A DNA stretch of 64,000 nucleotides from NCBI GenBank assembly GCA_016710115.1, contig JADJLN010000006.1, forward strand, positions 124,001-188,000, given 5' to 3'. The notes under the pieces were generated by a model. That model was not told the origin of the DNA, ran no database searches, and saw only the letters and a program-made list of their open reading frames with translations. This DNA is from Saprospiraceae bacterium. GTDB lineage: Bacteria > Bacteroidota > Bacteroidia > Chitinophagales > Saprospiraceae. The first letter of the stretch is position 1; each line of letters opens with the position of its first letter. The position numbers were made by a program, and so were the translations under genes. This document shows positions 54,501 through 62,631 of the stretch, in pieces.

Positions 54501-57500
54501 GTCCGCAAGCTTACACCTGCCTGCGCACCTGGTCGGCAGAAGATGAATGTGGCAACACAGCGGTACACACGCAGATCATAACGGTAGTGGATCTGGAAGC
54601 ACCGGTATTCACCTTTGTTCCTGCCAATATCACCATCGAATGCGATGACCCCATTCCATCCAGTCAGGCGGAAGCCGAAGACAATTGCGACCCGCTGGTG
54701 ATCATTGGTGTCAATGAAAAAACCATTCCAGGCAACTGCACGGGCGAAGCACTCATTCTGAGGGAGTGGCTTGCAAAGGATGATTGTGGCAACACCGCTA
54801 CTGCCAGTCAGCAGATCTACGTGGTGGACACGAAGGCCCCTTCCCTGATCGGCGTTCCTGAGGATGCTACAGTGGAATGCGACAACGTGCCTGGCCCGGC
54901 AAATGTCAAGGCCGTTGACGCCTGTGATCCAGATCCAAGTCTGGTGTACAAGCAAACTCGGATCAACGGAAACTGCGAACATTCCTATACGCTGATCCGC
55001 ACCTGGACAGCGACAGATGATTGTGGCAATATTACTTCCGAATCTCAGGAGATTACTGTCCGGGACACTCAGAAGCCCGTACTTTCAGGAATCCCTGCCA
55101 ATATCACGCTCGAATGCGACCAGCCTATCCCCGCTCCTCCAGTTGTTACAGCAACGGATAATTGCGATTCAGACGTCCACGTGACCCTGTCCCCGGAGAT
55201 CATCCCGGGCAATTGTGAGGACAGTTATACCATGATCCGTACCTGGACTGCGACAGATGATTGTGGCAACTCCAGCACAGCTTCACAGAAAATCACCGTG
55301 GTCGACACGACCGATCCGATTTTCATCAGCGTACCAGATGATCTCGAACTGGAATGCGACGAGATCCTGCCTGTGCAGGGTGTATCTGCCGAAGACAATT
55401 GCGATGATGATGTGGATATCACCCTGAATGAACAGAAAATCCCCGGACAGTGCCCACAGGAATATATCCTGATCCGCACCTGGACAGCTGAGGATAATTG
55501 TGGCAATACGGCAACCGCCCAGCAGGTCATCACAGTGACGGACAACACGCCCCCGGTATTGATGCCCGTTCATCCGATATTGATCGGTGTCGCTGATGGG
55601 GATACACTCTCCTTCCCTTGTGACAATGTCGTCTTACTCGATAAAGACGATATGAAAGCAACGGATAATTGCGATCCGAATCCGGTGATTACATTCCATG
55701 AAACGGAGATCAAAGGAGATTGTGACCAGGACGGATTTATCCTGCAACTGACCTGTACATGGACAGCTACCGATGCCTGTGGCAATAGCAGCAGCTTCCA
55801 TATCGTGGTCCGAATCATTGATGAAGAAGCTCCCGTTCTGTTGAACCTGCCCGCCAATGTTACCATCGAATGTGATGAAGATTTGCCAGCTGGCAACACA
55901 GTTACGGCAGAAGACAATTGCGATGGACCGGTCAATGTGACCATGTCCGAACAGATTGCAATCGGGGCCTGCAAATATGCCTATACCATCACTCGGACCT
56001 GGACAGCGACAGACCAGTGTGGCAATACCGCTACAGCTTCACGGACAATCACTGTACAAGACACGAAGGCCCCTGTATTTGATCAGGATCCGGAAGACTT
56101 GACCATTGAATGTGATGAGGATCTGCCCAACCCGGCAACGATTACAGCGACTGATAACTGCGATCCCAATCCGGTCATCACGTTCAAGGAAGCACAACAG
56201 CCAGGCAACTGCCCACAGGAGTTTGTCATCATTCGCATCTGGCAGGCAACTGACGCTTGTGGCAACAGCGCGACCATCACGCAGAAACTGACCATTGTGG
56301 ATACCAAGCCACCTCTTTTGATCGGTGTGCCTGCAGATGTGACTGTGGAATGCGACCAGGTTCCTGGTCCGGCTAACGTCAAAGCAGTCGATGCCTGTGA
56401 CCCTGATGTTTCCGTTTCCTTCAAGGAAGTGCGGACAGACGGTCCATGCCCGCAATCCTACACCTTGATCCGCACGTGGACGGCAACGGATGATTGTGGT
56501 AATGTCACATCAGATACACAAAAGATTACGGTAGAAGATACGACCGCGCCAGTCTTCACCAAACTCCCGGCAGATATCACTGTCGCGTGTGACCAGCCTT
56601 TGCCTCCGGTTGAATTTAAAGCCGAAGACAACTGTTCCACCAATCTGTCGGTCGACATTGACGTTGAAGGCGGAAAACCATGTGATAATATCCCGGATCT
56701 GCGCATCATTACGGTGACCGACGAATGTGGCAATGCGGCTCAGGCGGTCCAGCACATCCATCTGATCGATACGGTTCCACCCGTATTCAAGCCTTTCGAG
56801 CAAAAGCTGGAGGTCCCGTGTGATGAAATCACGGATTTCCCCAAACTCGAGGCCATGGACAATTGTGATGATGATGTGGAGGTGTCACTCATTGAACAGA
56901 AACTGCCGGGTGCATGCCCTCAGGAATATACCCTCCTGCGGACGTGGACGGTAAAAGATGATTGTGGCAATACGGCAACTGCATTCCAACTCATTGTTGT
57001 TGTGGATGACAAAGGACCTGCTCTCATCCCCAACCACCCTCTTCTGGTCGGCTTGCCAAATGGCTCCACACTGACATTTGATTGTGAATCTGCTCCCGCA
57101 TTGGATGCCGGTTCATTCATCCCACAGGATAATTGTGATCCCAATCCGACCATTACATTTGATGAGGTGATCACCCAGGGTGATTGTGAAACCGATGGTT
57201 ATTTTGTCAAACTGGTGTGTACCTGGACAGCATCCGATGCATGTGGCAATACGACAACGTATACCATTACCATCCTGATCACGGATACCAAAGCACCTGT
57301 GTTTACAAATGTGCCCGGGGATGTTACCATCGGTTGCACGGATCCGATTCCTGCGTCCAAGGCCGAGGCAGAGGACAATTGCGACAATGATGTCGCCATC
57401 TCTGTCAGTGACAAAGAAACCCAACTTGATTGTGGTTACCGGATCACACGAACCTGGACTGCAGAGGATGATTGTGGGAACACGGCTACAGCCAGCCAGA

Positions 57501-59110
57501 TCATCCGTGTCCTGGATACAGATGCTCCGTTCTTCCTGACTGTGGTGAATGACATCACGGTAGATCTGGACAATGGCGGCGTAATCCCTGGCCCTGCCAA
57601 TGTGCAGGCAGATGATGTTTGCAGTGATGTCACTGTGACATACACGCAAACGGAAGCTCCAGGAGCAGATTGTGGACAGATCCTGACACGCACTTGGCTT
57701 GCTGAAGACGACTGTGGCAACACGGCTGAACTGGTTCAGACCATCACGGTACTGAAACTTTGCCCTTGCGTCCTGCCTGAGATAGCAGACGTGATCACGA
57801 TCAACCCGGATTGTGGCGAAAAGAATGGTACGATCACGGTCATTCCAACAGGTAATGCGGATGACTATGAGTACACCTGGCTGCCGAACAAGGGTGTTGC
57901 GAACAGCGTTGGGAACAGTCATTCCGGTCTGGCCAAAGGAACATATACCATTCTGGTGAGTGACCCATCTGCAGCGAACTGCTTCAGCAAGGTCAATGTC
58001 GAACTGCTTCCCGTTGGCACCTGCATCGATACGGTCTATGTCAATATTCCAATGGATGATCCATATACGATCTGCATTGAGGATGTGCTTGACTTCGAAG
58101 GCAATATTCTTTCTGCCAGTGTCTGCGGAGAAAATCTGGATGAAGTGGATGCCACCGTGGCTGAAGGTTCACCCTGTGTACTCCTTGACCCTGAAGACGG
58201 ATTCACTGGCACATCCATTCTCTGTGTCATCCATTGTAATGACGAGGTGCCTGAGGTGTGTGACACAACCTATATTGTTGTGACCATCACCACGCTTGTT
58301 CCATGTGATACCATCTTCCAGAACAGTGCGTACGGTTATGAAACGGAGGATTGCAGTGGACAGGCTGAAATCTGTATTCACATCGATCCCTTGCAGATCA
58401 GTGATTATTCCATTCTGGTCAATGGCCAACCGTATACTGGTCAAATGTTGCCTTGTGGACCGGATGCTGTGACGATCCTGCTGCCTGTAGGCACCTTCAG
58501 TCTGGAAGTGATCCACAATCCGTCACAATGCTCGGATGGCACATCCATTCAGGTTGATTGTCCGGAGGAGGAGAAGCTGATCGCAGTGGACGACCTGGCG
58601 ACAACCAAGAAGAACCAGACCAGGGAGATCGCAGTATTGCTGAATGACATCATTCCAACGGGCACCAGCATCGAATCGTTCAAGATCATTGCGCAGCCAG
58701 CGTATGGAACGGCAGTGATCAAGAACAACAAAACGGTCCTGTATACACCGTCACCGGACTATTGTGGGCCGGATCAACTCTCTTATGAGATTTGTATCAA
58801 TGAAGAAAACTGCGATCAGGCTGTTGTCGACATTGATGTAACCTGCAACGGGTTGGTCATTCACACTGGTTTCTCTCCCAACGGAGATGACATCAACGAT
58901 ATGTTCACGATCGACGGTATAGAGGATTATCCTGAGAACGAACTGACGGTCTTCAACCGATGGGGCCTGAAGATCTATCATCAGAAAGGATACAAGAACA
59001 ACTGGAATGGAAACTGGGAAGATCAGATCCTGCCTGATGGCACCTACTTCTACGTATTGAAAGATGGAGAAGGAGAGACGTATTCAGGTTATGTCCAGAT
59101 CCATAGATAA
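51515..59110 (+). CDS. Giant HYR-repeat protein with T9SS type B sorting domain (intact)
   Basis: An unbroken frame of 2,531 codons. MRKIYTLTTLVLRTSSLPLF is the start of a signal peptide. I counted 25 HYR-like units from about 51650 to 57760, each about 80-115 residues, of the form NVTVQC, DNCDxxVxV, CxxxYTLTRTWTATDACGN, VxDTxPPVF, with four cysteines in most units. Four longer units begin HPLLVGLQNGDTL-like (near 53590, 54100, 55565, 57035). The C-terminal cassette is shared with the two preceding genes: SprB-like (DVITINPDCGEKNGTITV), the module CIDTVYVNIPMDDPYTIC, an Ig-like domain (LIAVDDLATTKKNQTREIAV) and CHU_C (residues about 2447-2531, TGFSPNGDDINDMFTIDG). HYR domains are adhesion folds; T9SS type B proteins are delivered to the cell surface. 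It has its own promoter and terminator. Confidence 0.93.
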   Translation: MRKIYTLTTLVLRTSSLPLFLLWLTPALVFGFGRESSPINAPSAVVCEPIFSNVPANVTVQCHQVPPPAQNVTAAPTCCGNPNVTITFNEVKKLGNICGDDYTLTRTWTATDACGNVATATQVVKVIDTVPPVFVNPPGEVTVECSSIPSAPIVVATDNCDQNVFMILVETQLPGPCYGSFNLTRLWVARDNCDNAAAHVQVVTVKDTKAPAFTKVPNDLTINCSGPIPPALPGVDVKAQDECNPNVIITVTETQEPGTCPIYFRLYRTFTANDGCGNKVTAQQVITVLDDQPPVIANVPANITVECNTPQPANPSASDNCDGQVDLTVQDIYLSGGGCGEDVVLQRTWTATDDCGNTSSAVQLVTVRIEGDIMFSNVPANTTASCSNIPAPPTVTASDACGLPLPVNLTTSTVDGPCGQSYLLVRTWTATDPCGNSATAQQTVTVIDNTPPVISSMPMDITVTCGNVPDPNMVTATDNCDPAPTVNYTESIVGQFCDPQVITRTWRAEDDCGNSSIVIQKIYVTDDSPPVVVNPPADLTINCTQMPPAIPMLEIHDDCGNGNIHVDLQEFETGKLCDDLLITRIWTITDACSNKLVVTQEITITDDLPPTITGPDDLTVDCADVPALDDPVFDDDCDKNLDIQYQEMNIPGNCPVAYTMMRTWKATDDCGNMTTKVQNVSVLDIQGPELGFVHPLLVGLQNGDTLKVACDNPPIFQLDDVTVSDNCDSNPTLTMEDILIMTGPCKILLKCIWTATDECGNVSTLCFYFLIGDDEAPVISGVPADLTLECDQPVPAPAKPTVTDNCTQNVVATFTEVKLPGTCIENYMLIRTWIAQDSCGNKATKTQKITVRDSKPPVWMPMHPILIGVNSGDTLYFECDGVVLLGEDDLIAKDNCDQDVTVTFHEEVFKGDCETDGYYIKMHCVWTAEDDCGNTAEFEIYAIVSDTKPPMLMPMPKDMTVSCDQDKPAIPMVKAEDNCTEDVPVEFKETIIPGACPQAYTCLRTWSAEDECGNTAVHTQIITVVDLEAPVFTFVPANITIECDDPIPSSQAEAEDNCDPLVIIGVNEKTIPGNCTGEALILREWLAKDDCGNTATASQQIYVVDTKAPSLIGVPEDATVECDNVPGPANVKAVDACDPDPSLVYKQTRINGNCEHSYTLIRTWTATDDCGNITSESQEITVRDTQKPVLSGIPANITLECDQPIPAPPVVTATDNCDSDVHVTLSPEIIPGNCEDSYTMIRTWTATDDCGNSSTASQKITVVDTTDPIFISVPDDLELECDEILPVQGVSAEDNCDDDVDITLNEQKIPGQCPQEYILIRTWTAEDNCGNTATAQQVITVTDNTPPVLMPVHPILIGVADGDTLSFPCDNVVLLDKDDMKATDNCDPNPVITFHETEIKGDCDQDGFILQLTCTWTATDACGNSSSFHIVVRIIDEEAPVLLNLPANVTIECDEDLPAGNTVTAEDNCDGPVNVTMSEQIAIGACKYAYTITRTWTATDQCGNTATASRTITVQDTKAPVFDQDPEDLTIECDEDLPNPATITATDNCDPNPVITFKEAQQPGNCPQEFVIIRIWQATDACGNSATITQKLTIVDTKPPLLIGVPADVTVECDQVPGPANVKAVDACDPDVSVSFKEVRTDGPCPQSYTLIRTWTATDDCGNVTSDTQKITVEDTTAPVFTKLPADITVACDQPLPPVEFKAEDNCSTNLSVDIDVEGGKPCDNIPDLRIITVTDECGNAAQAVQHIHLIDTVPPVFKPFEQKLEVPCDEITDFPKLEAMDNCDDDVEVSLIEQKLPGACPQEYTLLRTWTVKDDCGNTATAFQLIVVVDDKGPALIPNHPLLVGLPNGSTLTFDCESAPALDAGSFIPQDNCDPNPTITFDEVITQGDCETDGYFVKLVCTWTASDACGNTTTYTITILITDTKAPVFTNVPGDVTIGCTDPIPASKAEAEDNCDNDVAISVSDKETQLDCGYRITRTWTAEDDCGNTATASQIIRVLDTDAPFFLTVVNDITVDLDNGGVIPGPANVQADDVCSDVTVTYTQTEAPGADCGQILTRTWLAEDDCGNTAELVQTITVLKLCPCVLPEIADVITINPDCGEKNGTITVIPTGNADDYEYTWLPNKGVANSVGNSHSGLAKGTYTILVSDPSAANCFSKVNVELLPVGTCIDTVYVNIPMDDPYTICIEDVLDFEGNILSASVCGENLDEVDATVAEGSPCVLLDPEDGFTGTSILCVIHCNDEVPEVCDTTYIVVTITTLVPCDTIFQNSAYGYETEDCSGQAEICIHIDPLQISDYSILVNGQPYTGQMLPCGPDAVTILLPVGTFSLEVIHNPSQCSDGTSIQVDCPEEEKLIAVDDLATTKKNQTREIAVLLNDIIPTGTSIESFKIIAQPAYGTAVIKNNKTVLYTPSPDYCGPDQLSYEICINEENCDQAVVDIDVTCNGLVIHTGFSPNGDDINDMFTIDGIEDYPENELTVFNRWGLKIYHQKGYKNNWNGNWEDQILPDGTYFYVLKDGEGETYSGYVQIHR
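51650..57760 (+). repeat. Array of 25 HYR-like protein repeats
   Basis: The Trp-Thr-Ala-x-Asp-x-Cys-Gly-Asn signature recurs 25 times. At DNA level units share only short blocks such as CGGACCTGGACGGCAACAGA-like words, so this array is diverged, in contrast to the near-identical DUF11 units of the second gene. Confidence 0.85.
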
Positions 59111-59125
59111 TCGGTAGATGTGAAT

Positions 59126-59159
59126 CGAAAAAGCGGCGTCCATAGGACGCCGCTTTTCG
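59126..59159. terminator. Bidirectional intrinsic terminator between convergent genes
   Basis: CGAAAA(A)GCGGCGTCC / GGACGCCGCTTTTCG with loop ATA. Runs of A on one side and T on the other let it serve both the fourth giant gene and the opposing PorE-like operon. Confidence 0.88.
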
Positions 59160-59160
59160 T

Positions 59161-61686
59161 TTACATTCTCACGATTTTGAACTCGGTTCGCCGGTTGAGC
59201 TGGTGCTCTGCCTCAGCGCATTTTACCCCGTCGTCACATCGGTTGACGAGTTGTCGTTCGCCATATCCTTTTGCCACCAACCGCTTTACATCGATACCCA
59301 GATCCTGCAGATACTGGATGGCAGATTGTGCGCGGCGTTGGGAAAGATCTTCATTGTAGTCATCCCGTCCCCGACAGTCGGTATGTGAACTCAATTCGAT
59401 TTCCATGTTCGGAAACTTGTTCATGAGGCGAGCCAGTTCGTCCAGATTGGATCGTGCATCAGCCCGGATGGTCGCTTTGTCATAATCGTAGTAAATTCCT
59501 TCGAGTTTGAACTTGGCACCTTCTGTAAGGTCTTCTTCCGCAATCCCGAGGATAATCGGCTCCACTTCAATGATGCGTTTGGTCATCGGACCCATTCCCT
59601 GGATCTCCGGTGCAGATAAAGCAATGACCGAACTCAGGAATCCTTCTGCTTTTGCCCTGATCTGATAACGTTTGCGTTCATCCAGCTGCCAGGGCAGATT
59701 GGGGTCTGCTGATTGACTCAAACTGGCCGTTTCTGCAAATCCCTGATCAGTGAGGAATCGGGCGGTGATCAAATCCACCTGAACATCATTCCAATCCATG
59801 ATGCCCTTTTCCGTCGTGGACCGCAGTTGGTAACGTCCCTTGAACCAGGCACGCAATTCATCCGGATCGGCCGGTTTCTTCTCTTTGACGGATCCCAGTG
59901 GAGCCGCTTTCTGAACGGCTTCCAGACCGATGATCGGCTTCTGTGCCTTCCGATCGCGAATCTGCACCAGATCACCTTCTACAAAGATTGCACCGGGTGG
60001 AAAGAGAGACGGATCGAAGAGATTGAGTGCCGAAGCTGATTTGTCCTCCTCATTAGCTGTCTGCGAAACAGGGATCAATTTACCGGCAGGTGTCATTTCA
60101 AATACCTCGACAACGGGATTGTTGACGGGAAGTCCACTATCCTTATCGACGACATGGAAGATGAAAGGCTGGAAAACGCCTGGCTCCAGTTTGATAATTT
60201 GAGATTCCTCGCTGGGCAATTCAATCGCGTAATTCGCCGTGATGAATTTTGGCGCAGACACCTCGATGGTATGTGATCCAGGGTTCAATGACTGAATTCT
60301 CAGTTTCCCATCCTCGTTCGCTTCCAGCAACCGGTTGCCGAATTTCACTTTGGCCCCAGGGATAATCAATCCGGTCTGTGCATCGACGATCAATACTTCT
60401 GTAGAAGCATAGGGCAGTTCACCAAGAGGTTTATTGGATACCCATTGGTACAGGTCGTCCATCCCGGCACCCCCTGGACGATTCGAGCTGAGGTAGCCTG
60501 TCCGGCGGCCGGTCATGGTGACCAAGGCAAAATCATCATAGGTTGTGTTGACCGCCTCTCCCAGGTTTCTGCCAGTTGTCAATTCCTTGTTCTCGCCTGG
60601 AGCGGCGACAAAAAGATCAAGCCCACCGAAACCGGTCGAGCCGTCCGAAGCATAAAAGAGAAAGCCGTCATCACTTATAAACGGAAATACTTCATTTCCC
60701 GGGCTGTTGATTCCAGGTCCCAGATTGATGGGTACACCCCATGTATTTCCGATCCGTTCGACCTTATAGAGATCCAGTCCACCCTGTCCACCTGGCTTAT
60801 CCGAAGCGAAATACATTATTTTCCCCTGCGGGTCCATTGTCGGATGGCAGGTTGCATAGGTTGGAGAGGAGAACGGTACCCTGACTGTTGCCTTCCAGTG
60901 GTTACCTTTCTTACTTGCTTCCCAGATGGTCAGGTCTCTCATCCCTTTTTCATTCAATCCTTCATCCTGAGTCCGGGTGATGTACATCCATTGCGCATCA
61001 GGGGAGATCACGGCTACACCATCATGATACCTGGAGTCCAACTCACCAAAAGGCTTTGGTTTGTGCCATTGGCCTGTTTCATTTCGTTCAGCCTCGAACA
61101 GCCCGGTATAGCCACGCATGGTCCAGGGATCGTGCAGCATTCCCGGCCGACTGAAGGTCCGATCCGTTGTGAACAACATCTTGTTTTCCCAGAGGAGGGG
61201 TGCAAATTCCGAGGCAGTTGTATTCAATTCAGCCAAGCCGTTGAGTTGCACCTGAAGTGGATTGGGTTCTCCGGCCACCTCTGGGCAGAGTATTTGCGAC
61301 AATTCACCTTTCTCCTCCAGGTATCGGCTGTACCACAATTGTCCCTCCTTGCACTGACCTGACATTTTCAATACAAGTGCGTAATGGAGATAGTCCTCCA
61401 GACCTCTCACCTGGTGTATGCCCTTGCCATACCAGATGGCGGCTTCTACCGGCTGACCGTTCAGACGATAATTGTCACCCAGTTGAAGGCAAAGCGGAGG
61501 AGACTTTTCCAGTTCCTCCAGATCCTTCATATACTTGGCGGTCGACAGCGCAAAACCTCCCTGATTGGGGAGATTGAACGGGTCGGCCTTTTTCATATAT
61601 GACTTTTGAGAATAGTCAAATCCCGACTGTGCTGTCAGCATGCTGGAGAACAGGATCAGGAAAGACCAGGCTATGGTATGTTTCAT
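59161..61686 (-). CDS. OmpA-family protein with TPR/PD40/carboxypeptidase-like domains (PorE-like T9SS component)
   Basis: An 841-residue periplasmic or outer-membrane-linked protein. Signal peptide MKHTIAWSFLILFSSMLTAQ. TPR-like repeats lie at about 50-130 (LQLGDNYRLNGQPVEAAIWY). PD40/WD40-like propeller blades lie at about 170-430 (TTDRTFSRPG, MYFASDKPGGQGGLDLY, FPFISDDGFLFYASDG, GYLSSNRPGGAGMDDLY). A carboxypeptidase-regulatory-like domain is at about 440-520. The OmpA peptidoglycan-binding domain is at about 715-841 (FDYDKATIR-like IYYDYDKATIRADARSNLDE, SSHTDCRGRDDYNEDLSQRR, ending NRRTEFKI). This order matches PorE, which tethers the T9SS PorK/N/M/P assembly to peptidoglycan; many paralogues accompany individual PorP/SprF proteins. 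It is the last gene of the three-gene operon, 12 bases after the PorP/SprF gene. Confidence 0.85.
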   Translation of the reverse strand: MKHTIAWSFLILFSSMLTAQSGFDYSQKSYMKKADPFNLPNQGGFALSTAKYMKDLEELEKSPPLCLQLGDNYRLNGQPVEAAIWYGKGIHQVRGLEDYLHYALVLKMSGQCKEGQLWYSRYLEEKGELSQILCPEVAGEPNPLQVQLNGLAELNTTASEFAPLLWENKMLFTTDRTFSRPGMLHDPWTMRGYTGLFEAERNETGQWHKPKPFGELDSRYHDGVAVISPDAQWMYITRTQDEGLNEKGMRDLTIWEASKKGNHWKATVRVPFSSPTYATCHPTMDPQGKIMYFASDKPGGQGGLDLYKVERIGNTWGVPINLGPGINSPGNEVFPFISDDGFLFYASDGSTGFGGLDLFVAAPGENKELTTGRNLGEAVNTTYDDFALVTMTGRRTGYLSSNRPGGAGMDDLYQWVSNKPLGELPYASTEVLIVDAQTGLIIPGAKVKFGNRLLEANEDGKLRIQSLNPGSHTIEVSAPKFITANYAIELPSEESQIIKLEPGVFQPFIFHVVDKDSGLPVNNPVVEVFEMTPAGKLIPVSQTANEEDKSASALNLFDPSLFPPGAIFVEGDLVQIRDRKAQKPIIGLEAVQKAAPLGSVKEKKPADPDELRAWFKGRYQLRSTTEKGIMDWNDVQVDLITARFLTDQGFAETASLSQSADPNLPWQLDERKRYQIRAKAEGFLSSVIALSAPEIQGMGPMTKRIIEVEPIILGIAEEDLTEGAKFKLEGIYYDYDKATIRADARSNLDELARLMNKFPNMEIELSSHTDCRGRDDYNEDLSQRRAQSAIQYLQDLGIDVKRLVAKGYGERQLVNRCDDGVKCAEAEHQLNRRTEFKIVRM

Positions 61687-61698
61687 GGTTGGTCAGGA

Positions 61699-62621
61699 TT
61701 AAAAGAAACGAATGTGACGGGTACCATCAGAGGCCCTGTCCAGGCTGTATTCCAGCATGATTTCTGCCGTGCCATTAGAATATTGGTTCAGGGCAGATAT
61801 TGTAAAGTCATATCCTACGCCCAACTTCCATTCCGGAGATATCCGGTATTGGACAATCCCTGACAATGCATCATCGAGACGATAGGCAGCACCAAGGATC
61901 AACTGATTCATCAACAATACACTCACATCAAACGCTATGTCTACAGGCGCTGAAGGGTTGTAACTCAACAACGCCCCAGGGCGTACTCGGAAATTGGGAG
62001 ACAGGCCAATATCAACACCTCCCATCCCGTAAATCTCCCGAATGTCTCCGGTTTTAATTTCGGAATTCGCATTGTCGCGATACAGGAAATTTTTCATGAA
62101 TCGGGGCACTGAAATGCCAGATACCACACTTTGTTATGTATGGTCAGACCTGCACCGAAGTTGGGCTTCCAGACATTTTCCAGGCCCCCTCCGACAAGCG
62201 GATCACCAGGATCAGCCGGATCAGCAAGTTCCCAGTTAATCCGTCCGTATTCTACTGTCCCGGATAGACCGCCGAGCAATTCCAAGCCGTTGGACAATCG
62301 CAGGATGTATGCATAAGAAGCAGTAGCCTGGCCCGTTTGCGTTACACCGATCTGGTCATAACTCATGGCCATGCCAAAGACCGCATTTTTCTGACTCAGA
62401 GGCGCAATCACATTGAACATACCCGTCCGGGGAGCGCCTTCAACCCCGAACCACTGATGGCGATACATTCCAGTGAATGTCAACGCATCATAGGTGCCCA
62501 CCAGGGAAGGATTGAAATTCAACTTGTTGAATGTAAACTGGGTGAATTGTGCCGCATGTTGAGCCCGAAGACCCATCACACAAACTGATAATCCCAATAT
62601 GAGAATGATTCGATTTTTCAT
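61699..62621 (-). CDS. PorP/SprF family type IX secretion membrane protein, one frameshift
   Basis: From the ATG at 62621 (MKNRIILILGLSVCVMGLRA, signal peptide) the product is about 307 residues. Family hallmarks: QHAAQFTQFTFNKLNFNPSL, then MYRHQWFGVEGAPRT, FGMAMSYDQIGVTQT and, after the break, GGVDIGLSPNFRVRPGALLS. The frame breaks near 62107-62116; adding one G (CTGGCATT to CTGGGCATT) gives YLGISVPRFMKNF. PorP/SprF proteins form outer-membrane beta barrels that receive type B sorting domains and anchor the cargo. The spacing to the genes on both sides is 10-12 bases, so the three genes are one operon. Confidence 0.9.
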
Positions 62622-62631
62622 GTTCGTTCGT

